From contig JAFGBF010000003.1 in the NCBI GenBank assembly GCA_016933255.1, positions 152,005-216,004 on the forward strand: a stretch of 64,000 nucleotides of DNA, in the 5' to 3' direction. Positions within the stretch are counted from its first letter, which is position 1. Each line of letters starts with the position of its first letter. The notes below the pieces were generated by a model that saw only the letters and a program-made list of their open reading frames with translations, did not search any database and was not told where the DNA came from. Made by a program: the position numbers and the translations under genes. Below, piece after piece: positions 53,432-61,352 of the stretch. This stretch comes from Candidatus Krumholzibacteriota bacterium (GTDB lineage Bacteria > Krumholzibacteriota > Krumholzibacteriia > Krumholzibacteriales > Krumholzibacteriaceae).

Positions 53432-54772
53432 TTATTCTCCCGCAAGGCTAACAGGTACCGGAAGCATAAGAGTCACTGTCGTCTTTTGTCCGACCCTGCT
53501 CTCTATGCTGATCGACCCGCTGTGATCTTCGATTATTCTTCTTGCGATTGAAAGTCCCAGCCCGCTTCCAGTCTGTTTAGTAGTGAAAAAGGGTTCAAAC
53601 ACATTGGAAATATCTTTTCTTTCTATTCCCGCGCCGTAATCGGTAAAACAAATCTTGTAGTCCGTCCCTGAAATATCAAGAGAAACCTCTATTTTAAGGT
53701 CTTCACCGCCGGATTCTTTGGCGTTGATAAGGATATTAAGAATCACCTGCTGTATTTTCTTCTCCTCGCATATCAGCGGAGCTTCCTCGACAGTGCAGGT
53801 AAATTTTATCGGAGTCCGGCCGGAAGACCCTTCGTCGACAAGCCTGATCGATCTTTTGATGATCGTAACCAGGTCGCACCTGACGGGAGCGATCGTCTCG
53901 TTTCGCGCAAAGGTCAGATAATCTGTAAGGATACCGTTTAGCCTGTCAGTCTCCTCGATTATGAATTCATCCAGTTCTCGCGCGATTTCAGGGCAGGTAC
54001 AGCGCAATTTCTCCGCGCTGCTCCTGATAATAAAAAGTGGGTTCCTTATCTCATGGGCTATCCCGGCAGCCATTCTGCCCATGGAGGCAAGCCGCTCTGA
54101 ATGGAAGAGGGATTCCCTCGTTCTTATAAGCGATCTGCTCGCTTTTACGACGAATAGTACAAAGAAGAGAAGTCCGGCGAGCGAGATCGATGTGGATACC
54201 AGAAGACTTCTTCTGAGGTCGTCGAGGCTGTTCAGAAATACAGCGTTTGCCTCGACTGCCGCGACCATTCCCGTGCTTCCTGAACCGAGAGGGATCGGGG
54301 AATATCCTGCTTTAAAATAGTCTCCCTCTTCCGAACGGATAAGCCCTGTCGCGGAGGGGTAGCCTTCGAGCGCCCTGATAATAGCGGGATAGTCCATATT
54401 CCACAGGGGATATATTTCACCCGGATGAAAAAGGGATGGGTGCAGGGAAAGGATAATAGTCCCGTCTTCGCGTAAGATGGTAATATTTGAAAGCGAAAAA
54501 TCGCGGCTGTATATCTTGAAGATATCCGGCGGAATCTCACTGATCCCCAGAAGATCTATCTGACCGGACAGTTCAGCCAGCTCTGTAGAATCAACTGAAG
54601 CCGAGACCATCGAGGCGAGCGCCCTTAGCCGGGTCGAGAATTCCCTGTCGAGACCGGAACGCACCTGAGCATAGTAGTACCAGTTCAGCAACATGAATAC
54701 TCCGATGATCGTGGCTGTTCCCACCATCATCCATGCGTTTCTAAAGATCGCTGTTGCAGAATCCCTTTCCAT
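53432..54772 (-). CDS. Membrane sensor histidine kinase
   Basis: 446 aa. TM1 about residues 15-35, extracytoplasmic sensor domain about 36-185 (PAS/Cache-like), TM2 about 190-212, HisKA with GIAHEIRNPLFII (His near 240), and HATPase domain with N-box LINAKESGG, G1 FTDYGAGIE, FEPFFTTKQTGSGLGLSI. No HAMP domain evident. The ligand is unknown. Pairs with the NtrC-type regulator; cognate target is the adjacent envelope operon, by context. Confidence 0.95.
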   Translation of the reverse strand: MERDSATAIFRNAWMMVGTATIIGVFMLLNWYYYAQVRSGLDREFSTRLRALASMVSASVDSTELAELSGQIDLLGISEIPPDIFKIYSRDFSLSNITILREDGTIILSLHPSLFHPGEIYPLWNMDYPAIIRALEGYPSATGLIRSEEGDYFKAGYSPIPLGSGSTGMVAAVEANAVFLNSLDDLRRSLLVSTSISLAGLLFFVLFVVKASRSLIRTRESLFHSERLASMGRMAAGIAHEIRNPLFIIRSSAEKLRCTCPEIARELDEFIIEETDRLNGILTDYLTFARNETIAPVRCDLVTIIKRSIRLVDEGSSGRTPIKFTCTVEEAPLICEEKKIQQVILNILINAKESGGEDLKIEVSLDISGTDYKICFTDYGAGIERKDISNVFEPFFTTKQTGSGLGLSIARRIIEDHSGSISIESRVGQKTTVTLMLPVPVSLAGE

Positions 54773-54783
54773 AGGTCAAATAT

Positions 54784-55902
54784 CTACCTTATCGAATGAA
54801 ACCTTTCAAGCGCAGGTTTTTTCCAGGCGGGATCAAGAGCCGCCTTTTTGTACTTTTCTTTCGCTTCCGCGCTTCTCCCATGCTTTAGCAGCGCTTCTCC
54901 CCAGTAAAAGTAGAGGCCTCCTGAAGAAGGAAATTCGGCGATCCCTTCCTGCACGAGAGGGTATACCCTGTTTAACTGGCCGGTCTTGACAAGAAGCCTG
55001 CTCAGTGACACGTACGCTTTTTTCTTCTCGGACCGGGGGATCTTTTTCAGTTTAAGCGCGGTGGTGTAGTATTCTATCGCTTTTCCCTGGTGGGACAATT
55101 GTTCGTGCAGGGAAGCAAGGCTGATACACGCAAGTGGGTCTCCGGGATCCGAACTGTGCGCTTTTCCGTAGTATTCGAGCGCTGTCTGCCTGTTTCCGCG
55201 GTTATAACTGATATAGCCCATGTGGAGATTGGCGATATAGTTCTCGGGGTTCAGCCTCAATGTCTTTTTGAAAGCCTTCTCAGATTCAGCCGTTTTACCT
55301 CGTCCATAGTACAGCTTGCCGAGAAGCGCGGTCGCGAGTTCCAGCTCTCCGGCCTTCAGCAGATATTTCTCCGCTTCATCCCGGTAGCCACGCTCCATTC
55401 CGGCCTGCCCGATTAGAAGATAGTGCCTGTTGTCAGCTGTTCCGAGCGATTCGGTCATCATCATCCTTGTTCTCAACTCGTCCCATTTTTTACTCCGCGC
55501 GAGTTCAATCCCGATCTCGTATGCAGCGTCCGGATCTGAAGGATCCAGTTCCGCGACCTTTCTCCATGTCTTAGCCGCCGAATCCTTGTTTCCGTCTGCT
55601 GAATGAACTTTGGCAAGGAGCCTCAAAGCCTCGATATTTTCAGGTTCGTTCTCAATAAGTCCCGTAAGAAGTTCCAAAGCTTTTTTGTAGTCGCTGTTTT
55701 GCGCGGCAAGGGTAGCGTCAAAGATGATTGCTTCTGAAGAAAGAGATACTGTCTCTTCTTCAGCCATCTTTGCTTCAAGATCATCCTCTGCTGCCGTTTC
55801 AGCGGGAGGGGCTCCGGCGCACCCGGATATTATGAACATGAACAGTATAGATACAGCAGGTAGAAAAAGAGCGATCAGTGTCGGTGCCTGTTTTTGTCTC
55901 AT
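54784..55902 (-). CDS. TPR-repeat lipoprotein
   Basis: 372 aa from ATG 55902, chosen because GAGAGG lies upstream; an ATG at 55926 lacks a ribosome site. Lipobox ISGC (Cys28), acidic linker, then about eight TPR units (DYKKALELLTGLIENEPEN, AAKTWRKVAELDPSDPDAAYEIG, AFKKTLRLNPENYIANLHMGY, ALEYYGKAHSSDPGDP). Outer-membrane or inner-membrane anchored adaptor. 11 bases ahead of the kinase gene, so it may feed a signal into or be co-controlled with it. Confidence 0.88.
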   Translation of the reverse strand: MRQKQAPTLIALFLPAVSILFMFIISGCAGAPPAETAAEDDLEAKMAEEETVSLSSEAIIFDATLAAQNSDYKKALELLTGLIENEPENIEALRLLAKVHSADGNKDSAAKTWRKVAELDPSDPDAAYEIGIELARSKKWDELRTRMMMTESLGTADNRHYLLIGQAGMERGYRDEAEKYLLKAGELELATALLGKLYYGRGKTAESEKAFKKTLRLNPENYIANLHMGYISYNRGNRQTALEYYGKAHSSDPGDPLACISLASLHEQLSHQGKAIEYYTTALKLKKIPRSEKKKAYVSLSRLLVKTGQLNRVYPLVQEGIAEFPSSGGLYFYWGEALLKHGRSAEAKEKYKKAALDPAWKKPALERFHSIR

Positions 55903-56196
55903 CCTGTCAAACCTCTCAAGAGTCATTTTCTTAAAAGACCCGGCTGCTTTCGACGGTTACTATTGCCGATCCTGTTTTGTCATAGTCACAGCTTCCTGCT
56001 TAAATAACAATAATAAATGTGTAAATGGAAGCAGGAAAATAGAAAGGGAGAGGATTTATCTCTGAGCCCCGATCGATATTTATTGTATCAGATCCCTAAT
56101 ACTGGCATTGAATATCTCCAATGTGTTACAATTCATCCCGGCAGGAGCTGGTCCGCTCGGGGTGTGTGATTATATTTTACGGTCTGCGAGGTGGAT

Positions 56197-57192
56197 ATGA
56201 GTGCATCGAAAATACGAATCGTCCTTTCAGCAGGGGTCGCCGCTGGACTTTTAGTTACACAGCAGGGCTGTTCCGGTTCGGAAAAACCGGAAAAAATACC
56301 GACAGGGCCCACAACGGAGCTTACGATCCTTTTCTCGAGCGACCTGCTGGGAAAGGTCAGGTCCTGCGGATGCACGCTTGAAGAGGTCGGAGGTCTGGGA
56401 CGCAGGACGTCGTATGCCGATCATGTCAGGAAAAGCACGGAAAATCTCCTTATTGTCGACGCGGGCGATGCTTTCAGCCTGGATCTTTCCTATCTGAAAA
56501 GCGAAGCGGAACTCACCTTTGAAAGTTTCAATATTATGGGCCTGGATGTCTTTACTCCAGGTGAGCTTGACTTCATATTCGGGCTGCAGTTTCTCCAGAC
56601 CCTTGCTGAAAATTCCAGCTTCGATATCGTTTCGGCAAATATGGTCTTTACTGATACAGGGGAGCCTCTCTTTGGAAAACGATATGTCGTCAAGGAATTT
56701 AAAGGCGGGATCAAGGTGGCGGTGACCGGAATCCTTGACGAATCTGTGCGGTTTCCAGGATATATCGATAAAAGCATGTTCAGGGTAGATCCGGCAGAGA
56801 AGGCGCTGAAATCTGTCCTGCCTGCGATGAAACGGGAGGCCGATTTTCTGATACTCCTGAGCCATATGGGGATCGAGAGGACAGAAGATCTGCTTTCCCG
56901 CATAGCTGATTTTGACATCGCAGTGGTAGGGCACGGAAAACCTTTGATCAAAGACCAGTATCTGGTAGGCAAAACGATGATGCTGGCAACGGGAGGCCTG
57001 GGCCAGTATATCGGTTCGATATCGCTGGAGCTGGATAAGTCGGGGAACTACACGGAAGGTCTGTTATCCCAGGTGCAGTTGACTTCGAAAAAATACCAGG
57101 TCGATCCCAGGATCGAGGAGCTTTTTCACCTCTACGAACTTCCTCTGACAGACAAGGAATTTCATAAAAAAGGGAAATCGACCAGGAACTGA
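56197..57192 (+). CDS. UshA-like metallophosphoesterase lipoprotein, altered ligands
   Basis: 331 aa from ATG 56197. Signal and lipobox-like QQGC (Cys25). The order of blocks is that of 5'-nucleotidase/UshA catalytic domains: TILFSSDLLGKVRSCGC in place of the D-x-H strand, GGLGRRT, LLIVDAGDAFSLD, FTPGELDFIFG in place of the GNHE block, LLSHMG, and VVGHGKP. Thus the D-x-H His and the Asn-His-Glu ligands are missing, while the GD Asp, SH and GH remain. This subgroup is often found with multiheme cytochromes; here none. Either a changed metal site or a binding protein. Confidence 0.8.
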   Translation: MSASKIRIVLSAGVAAGLLVTQQGCSGSEKPEKIPTGPTTELTILFSSDLLGKVRSCGCTLEEVGGLGRRTSYADHVRKSTENLLIVDAGDAFSLDLSYLKSEAELTFESFNIMGLDVFTPGELDFIFGLQFLQTLAENSSFDIVSANMVFTDTGEPLFGKRYVVKEFKGGIKVAVTGILDESVRFPGYIDKSMFRVDPAEKALKSVLPAMKREADFLILLSHMGIERTEDLLSRIADFDIAVVGHGKPLIKDQYLVGKTMMLATGGLGQYIGSISLELDKSGNYTEGLLSQVQLTSKKYQVDPRIEELFHLYELPLTDKEFHKKGKSTRN

Positions 57193-57193
57193 A

Positions 57194-57251
57194 GTTTTGC
57201 AGGAAGCAAAACTATCAATTTGTGTTCGATCCCCTGAAATACATTCAGGGG
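57194..57251. terminator. Two hairpins after the UshA-like gene
   Basis: GTTTTGC/GCAAAAC (57194-57212) overlaps the stop codon, and CCCCTGAA/TTCAGGGG (57231-57251) follows with a 5-base loop. Neither has a clear T-run, so termination is probable but weak. Confidence 0.4.
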
Positions 57252-57277
57252 GGACAGCAGCCAAACAGAATTTATGG

Positions 57278-57306
57278 TTGACATTGTCCTCGACGAGTAT
57301 TAATTT
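57278..57306 (+). promoter_or_regulatory. Candidate promoter for the lipoprotein at 57405
   Basis: TTGACA (57278-57283), 17 bases, TAATTT (57301-57306). The -35 is perfect, the -10 weak. It is about 100 bases before the start codon. Confidence 0.45.
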
Positions 57307-57404
57307 TCAACGGTAAAATGACCCAGGTGTATGATTGTGTCCTTCTTACTTGTAGTAAAAACAAGAGGGTTTTAACTGTTCACTTTTGACAAAGGAGCGT
57401 ATCC

Positions 57405-58193
57405 ATGTCGAAGTTTTTTTCATCCGTTCTTATCATGGCCCTTATCGCTGGTGTTTTTACCGGTTGCGGCGGCTCGCTTGATGAGACCTACCAGATGGTC
57501 ACGCTCAGGGAAGCAAGCCATACTAGTATTGCCAGTCCGGGTTTCAAGTTCGGCTTCGATACGCCCAAATTCATTGCCGTTAACGGCAATGTAGGACTGG
57601 TCCGTGATGGAAATCTGATCGAGTTCTTTACAGGAGAGGATCTGGAGAACAAGGTCAAGATGGTTGAGGGCAAAAAGTATGTCGCGGGAGTCAGAAAGAT
57701 CTTTTCGCCGCGCGTCCATTTCGCCATCGATTTCTTTGTGGCGGGCGGAGACACTATTAAGGTCGGAGAGCCTTATGAATCGAGATTCCCGACTCTTCTC
57801 AAAGGTTTTGATGAGGGTCAGTTCGAGGAGATAGCCCTTGGCAGCATCACTTCTTCGGTCAGGGACCTCAAGGAGATCTATGACACAAAATTCAAGGTGC
57901 CGGAGGCGGAGCTGACATATGAGGAAGTCAATTACAAGGGTGAGCCCGAGATGGCTTATCTTATAACCCTTCCGAAAGTAAGGTTTATTCTCGACGACAT
58001 GGATCCTGGCATGGAGCTTATTCTCAAAGCTATTATCGCCGAGAACCTCTATTTCTCAGGCGGACTGAGCTATGGCGGTGCTCCTTCGAATACTCTTTTC
58101 CCCAGATCGTGGAGGACCAGCACCAAGATCGGCGGGAAGGCGAAGCTTGAGTATATCAAATATGCCGGCGAGGTAGTCCCTCTGGTCCAGTAG
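57405..58193 (+). CDS. Lipoprotein, unknown
   Basis: 262 aa. Signal with lipobox FTGC (Cys21). The mature part is mixed alpha/beta with no family I know; alternating polar strands (AYLITLPKVRFILDDMDPGMEL, AIIAENLYFSGGLSY) and a C-terminal conserved-looking PRSWRTSTKIGGKAKLEYI. A well-formed ribosome site (AAAGGAG) and its own promoter and terminator suggest a highly expressed single gene. Confidence 0.7.
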   Translation: MSKFFSSVLIMALIAGVFTGCGGSLDETYQMVTLREASHTSIASPGFKFGFDTPKFIAVNGNVGLVRDGNLIEFFTGEDLENKVKMVEGKKYVAGVRKIFSPRVHFAIDFFVAGGDTIKVGEPYESRFPTLLKGFDEGQFEEIALGSITSSVRDLKEIYDTKFKVPEAELTYEEVNYKGEPEMAYLITLPKVRFILDDMDPGMELILKAIIAENLYFSGGLSYGGAPSNTLFPRSWRTSTKIGGKAKLEYIKYAGEVVPLVQ

Positions 58194-58220
58194 GCTTATC
58201 AATAGATAGACAGATATATG

Positions 58221-58255
58221 CGGGGCCGGTCTTTATCGACCGGCCCCGTTTGTTT
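58221..58255 (+). terminator. Rho-independent terminator
   Basis: CGGGGCCGGTC pairs with GACCGGCCCCG around TTTATC, followed by TTTGTTT. Ends the lipoprotein gene 27 bases after its stop. Confidence 0.92.
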
Positions 58256-58424
58256 GGCTTTGAAGGCGCTGAGTCCCCCTGCCGCTGTATGGATGTCCTC
58301 CTTTCTGGGCGGGGCCGCAGTTTGCTGCAGGTTCTTTTTCCCGTTTATACTTGACCATAAGCCTATGCCTGAATTAGTTTAGAGGGCGACGCAGGATATT
58401 ATAATCGGAAGCTGAGGAGGATGT

Positions 58425-59405
58425 GTGTCGGAAAATCTGAAGGTCGGCGACAGTGTCAACAAGGTGATGGTCGTAGCGAAAAAGGTGAAAAGGGATTTTT
58501 CGAACGGGAAGTTTTTTCTTTTTCAATTTTCTGATAAAAACGGAACAGTAAAAGGTGTATGGTGGGACCCTGCCCGGGAAGCCGACAAGATCAAGGCTAA
58601 TGACATAGTCCGCGTAACAGGCGAGGTCCAGGAATACCAGGGAACGATCCAGATACGAGTCAACTATATGGAAGTGCTTGCTGAAGGAGAATATGACCCT
58701 TCAGTCTTTCTTCCCTCTTCTTCACGGGATGTCGAATCAATATACTCCGGGATCCTCGAGATAATCGCAGATGTAAAGGATAAGGATCTCGCGCGGCTTC
58801 TCAATCTGATATTCTCGGATGATCGATTCAAGGAAAGGTTTGTGAGGTCTCCCGCCGCGAAAGGATGGCACCATTCGTATGTAGGAGGACTTGCAGAACA
58901 TCTGTATGATATGGCGCGGATCGCCCGGGCAGTTGCAGAGGTATACAGTGAGGTCGATCGTGATCTCTTGATCACTGGAGTGCTTCTTCACGATCTTGGA
59001 AAGATGTCAGAACTTGCGGTCGGTAATCATATTGATTATTCAGACAGGGGAAGGCTGCTGGGGCATATCAGCATGGGAGTCACCCTCTTTGAAGAATATC
59101 TCAGGGGCATGGAAGATTTTCCTTCCGAACTCGAGATGAAGCTGAAGCATATGATCCTGAGCCATCACGGTCAGCTCGATCACGGATCTCCTGTCGTTCC
59201 GATGACGGTCGAAGCCCTGCTTCTGAATTTTATCGACAATATGGATGCCCAGGCGAGAGGCACTCTGATGGTGCTGGAAAAGGGCGGGGGAGAAGGCCGC
59301 TGGAGCGACTATGTGAGGCTTCTTGACAGATTTATATACAGAGGGGACCGTGAGAGGGATATCCCGGATGATCCTGGTGATGAGGATGGTGATGAAGATG
59401 GATAG
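58425..59405 (+). CDS. YhaM-like 3'-5' exonuclease (OB fold + HD domain)
   Basis: 326 aa, GTG start five bases after GAGGAGG. OB-fold nucleic-acid-binding domain in the first ~110 residues (GKFFLFQFSDKNGTVKGVWWDP), then HD phosphohydrolase: HHSYVGGLAEHLYDM, LLHDLGKMSEL (HD), HISMG, LKHMILSHHGQLDHGSP. This is the YhaM/CBF1-type family for RNA or single-stranded DNA turnover. Acidic C-terminal tail. It overlaps the alanine racemase start. Confidence 0.9.
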   Translation: MSENLKVGDSVNKVMVVAKKVKRDFSNGKFFLFQFSDKNGTVKGVWWDPAREADKIKANDIVRVTGEVQEYQGTIQIRVNYMEVLAEGEYDPSVFLPSSSRDVESIYSGILEIIADVKDKDLARLLNLIFSDDRFKERFVRSPAAKGWHHSYVGGLAEHLYDMARIARAVAEVYSEVDRDLLITGVLLHDLGKMSELAVGNHIDYSDRGRLLGHISMGVTLFEEYLRGMEDFPSELEMKLKHMILSHHGQLDHGSPVVPMTVEALLLNFIDNMDAQARGTLMVLEKGGGEGRWSDYVRLLDRFIYRGDRERDIPDDPGDEDGDEDG

Positions 59406-60564
59406 GTTCCCTGCATGGGTCGAGGTAGATCTTGACGCCTTCAAACTGAATATCAGCCAGATCAGGGAGCATCTCGACCATAGGGCGGATATTCTTCTTG
59501 TAGTCAAGGCTGACGCGTACGGACATGGTGCGGTGCGGATCTCGCGTCTCGCAGTCGAATGCGGAGTGAAGATGCTCGGTGTGGCGACGCTCGACGAGGG
59601 CCGGGAGCTCAGAGAAGCCTGCATCGATCTGCCGATAATCATTTTAAGTCCGGTCCTTCCCCAGGAACTTCGAGAGGTCCTCGAAAACGATCTTGCGGTA
59701 ACCACGTCGTCAGTCGCTTTTGCCCAGGCGGCCTCTGACACTGCGGGAAGTATGGGGAAGATATGTACGATGCATATCGAAATAAACACGGGGATGGGCC
59801 GTGCAGGACTGTCTCAGGATTCTGCGGTCGAATCGATACTTCAGATGAAAAAGATGGAAAATCTTGATATAGAAGGGATATTCACCCATTTCCCGGCTTC
59901 TGACAGTGATTATGATTATACTTCCGATCAGATTGAGATGTTCACGGATATTGTCAGCCGGCTGAAGGCCCACTCGGTGACCTTCCGCTACATCCATTGC
60001 GCCAACAGCGCTGCGATCATTAATTTTCCCGAATCACAATTCAATATGGTCAGGCCCGGGATCATGGCCTACGGGCACCATCCGTCTATTGACCTTAAGG
60101 ACAGGATCGAAGTCATCCCGGTCATGAGTTTCAAGTCGAGACTGATCCTCGTCCGCGAGGTGAAAGCCGGGGAAAGCATCAGTTACGGGAGGACATATAT
60201 CGCCCCCCATCCGATGACTGTTGGTGTCATAGCGGCGGGGTACGGGCACGGGATGAGCCATCGCCTCTCTAACAGGGGTATGGTCCTTTTTCGCGGAGAA
60301 AAGGTCCCGATAGTCGGCAGGGTGACGATGGATATGACAATGGTAGACCTTACCGGTTTTGAATCTCCCGTAGTCGGTGAAGAGATCGTAATCTTCGGGA
60401 GACAGAGGGAAGGCAGCATAAGTGCCGATGATATTGCCCAATGGGATGGCACCCTTAATTATGAGGTCCTTTGCCGGATCAGCAAACGGGTGGTCCGTGT
60501 ATATTTCAGGAGCGGCCGTGTTGAAAGCACGAAGTCGCTGCTGGGTGTCCACGAACTGTTGTAA
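59392..60564 (+). CDS. alr: Alanine racemase
   Basis: 390 aa. Converts L- to D-alanine for peptidoglycan in the cytosol. PLP Lys39 in VVKADAYGHGA; catalytic Tyr265 in SYGRTYIAP; also MHIEINTGMGRAGLS and RPGIMAYG. Start at 59392 is five bases after GAGGA; an ATG at 59398 is a close alternative. Start overlaps the YhaM-like stop, so co-transcribed. Confidence 0.95.
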   Translation: MKMDRFPAWVEVDLDAFKLNISQIREHLDHRADILLVVKADAYGHGAVRISRLAVECGVKMLGVATLDEGRELREACIDLPIIILSPVLPQELREVLENDLAVTTSSVAFAQAASDTAGSMGKICTMHIEINTGMGRAGLSQDSAVESILQMKKMENLDIEGIFTHFPASDSDYDYTSDQIEMFTDIVSRLKAHSVTFRYIHCANSAAIINFPESQFNMVRPGIMAYGHHPSIDLKDRIEVIPVMSFKSRLILVREVKAGESISYGRTYIAPHPMTVGVIAAGYGHGMSHRLSNRGMVLFRGEKVPIVGRVTMDMTMVDLTGFESPVVGEEIVIFGRQREGSISADDIAQWDGTLNYEVLCRISKRVVRVYFRSGRVESTKSLLGVHELL

Positions 60565-60637
60565 GAGATCAGGCTGATATCTTCCGGCGGATATTTACCC
60601 AGCATAAATGGCATCAATATATTAACAGGAGGCTGAA

Positions 60638-61306
60638 ATGGCCGGCGATATGAGACTCAACAGGCTTATAGACCATACGCTCCTTAAACCGGAAGCGACC
60701 TCTGACGATATCAGAAGGCTCTGCGCCGAAGCAGTCGAGGAATCATTTTATTCCGCCTGCCTCAATACGCATTTTGTCTCTGTAGCGGCCCGGGAGCTGG
60801 AAGGCACGGATGTTAAGGTGTGTTCCATAGCGGGATTTCCGCTTGGAGCGGTCGATTCAAAGGTCAAAGCTTTTGAGGCACGAAGAGCGGTCGAAGCCGG
60901 GGCGGACGAGATAGATATGGTGTTGAATGTAGGTGCAGTCAAATCCGCCGATTACAGTCTGGTCTTTGATGATATCGCTGGTGTAGCAGAAGCGTGTGGA
61001 AAGGCCTTGCTCAAGGTGATCATCGAAGCGGCTCTTCTTACCGACGAAGAAAAGTCAGATGCCTGCCGGATAGCGGTAAAAGCAGGCGCCGGATTTGTAA
61101 AATCTTCTACCGGATTCGGCCCGCCGGGAGCGAACGTAGGGGATATAGCTATCATGCGGAAAGCTGTCGGACCCGATATAGGAGTGAAGGCATCGGCAGG
61201 AATAAGGACTGCGGCTTTTGCTCTCGAACTGATCGAAGCCGGTGCTGACAGGATCGGGACGAGCGCCGGGATCCAGATCATGAGGGAATACATGGAGAGC
61301 CGTTGA
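60638..61306 (+). CDS. deoC: Deoxyribose-phosphate aldolase
   Basis: 222 aa. Cleaves 2-deoxyribose-5-phosphate to glyceraldehyde-3-phosphate and acetaldehyde in nucleoside breakdown. Schiff-base Lys near residue 154 in GFVKSSTGF, second Lys near 183 in VKASAGIRT, Asp in EIDMVLNVGA near 93. ACAGGAGG ribosome site. Third gene after alr; no other deo genes nearby. Convergent with the penicillin-binding protein gene. Confidence 0.96.
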   Translation: MAGDMRLNRLIDHTLLKPEATSDDIRRLCAEAVEESFYSACLNTHFVSVAARELEGTDVKVCSIAGFPLGAVDSKVKAFEARRAVEAGADEIDMVLNVGAVKSADYSLVFDDIAGVAEACGKALLKVIIEAALLTDEEKSDACRIAVKAGAGFVKSSTGFGPPGANVGDIAIMRKAVGPDIGVKASAGIRTAAFALELIEAGADRIGTSAGIQIMREYMESR

Positions 61307-61352
61307 AGGGCAGGATCAAGGCTGCGATGACGGTCTCCCGGGATCACCCCGC

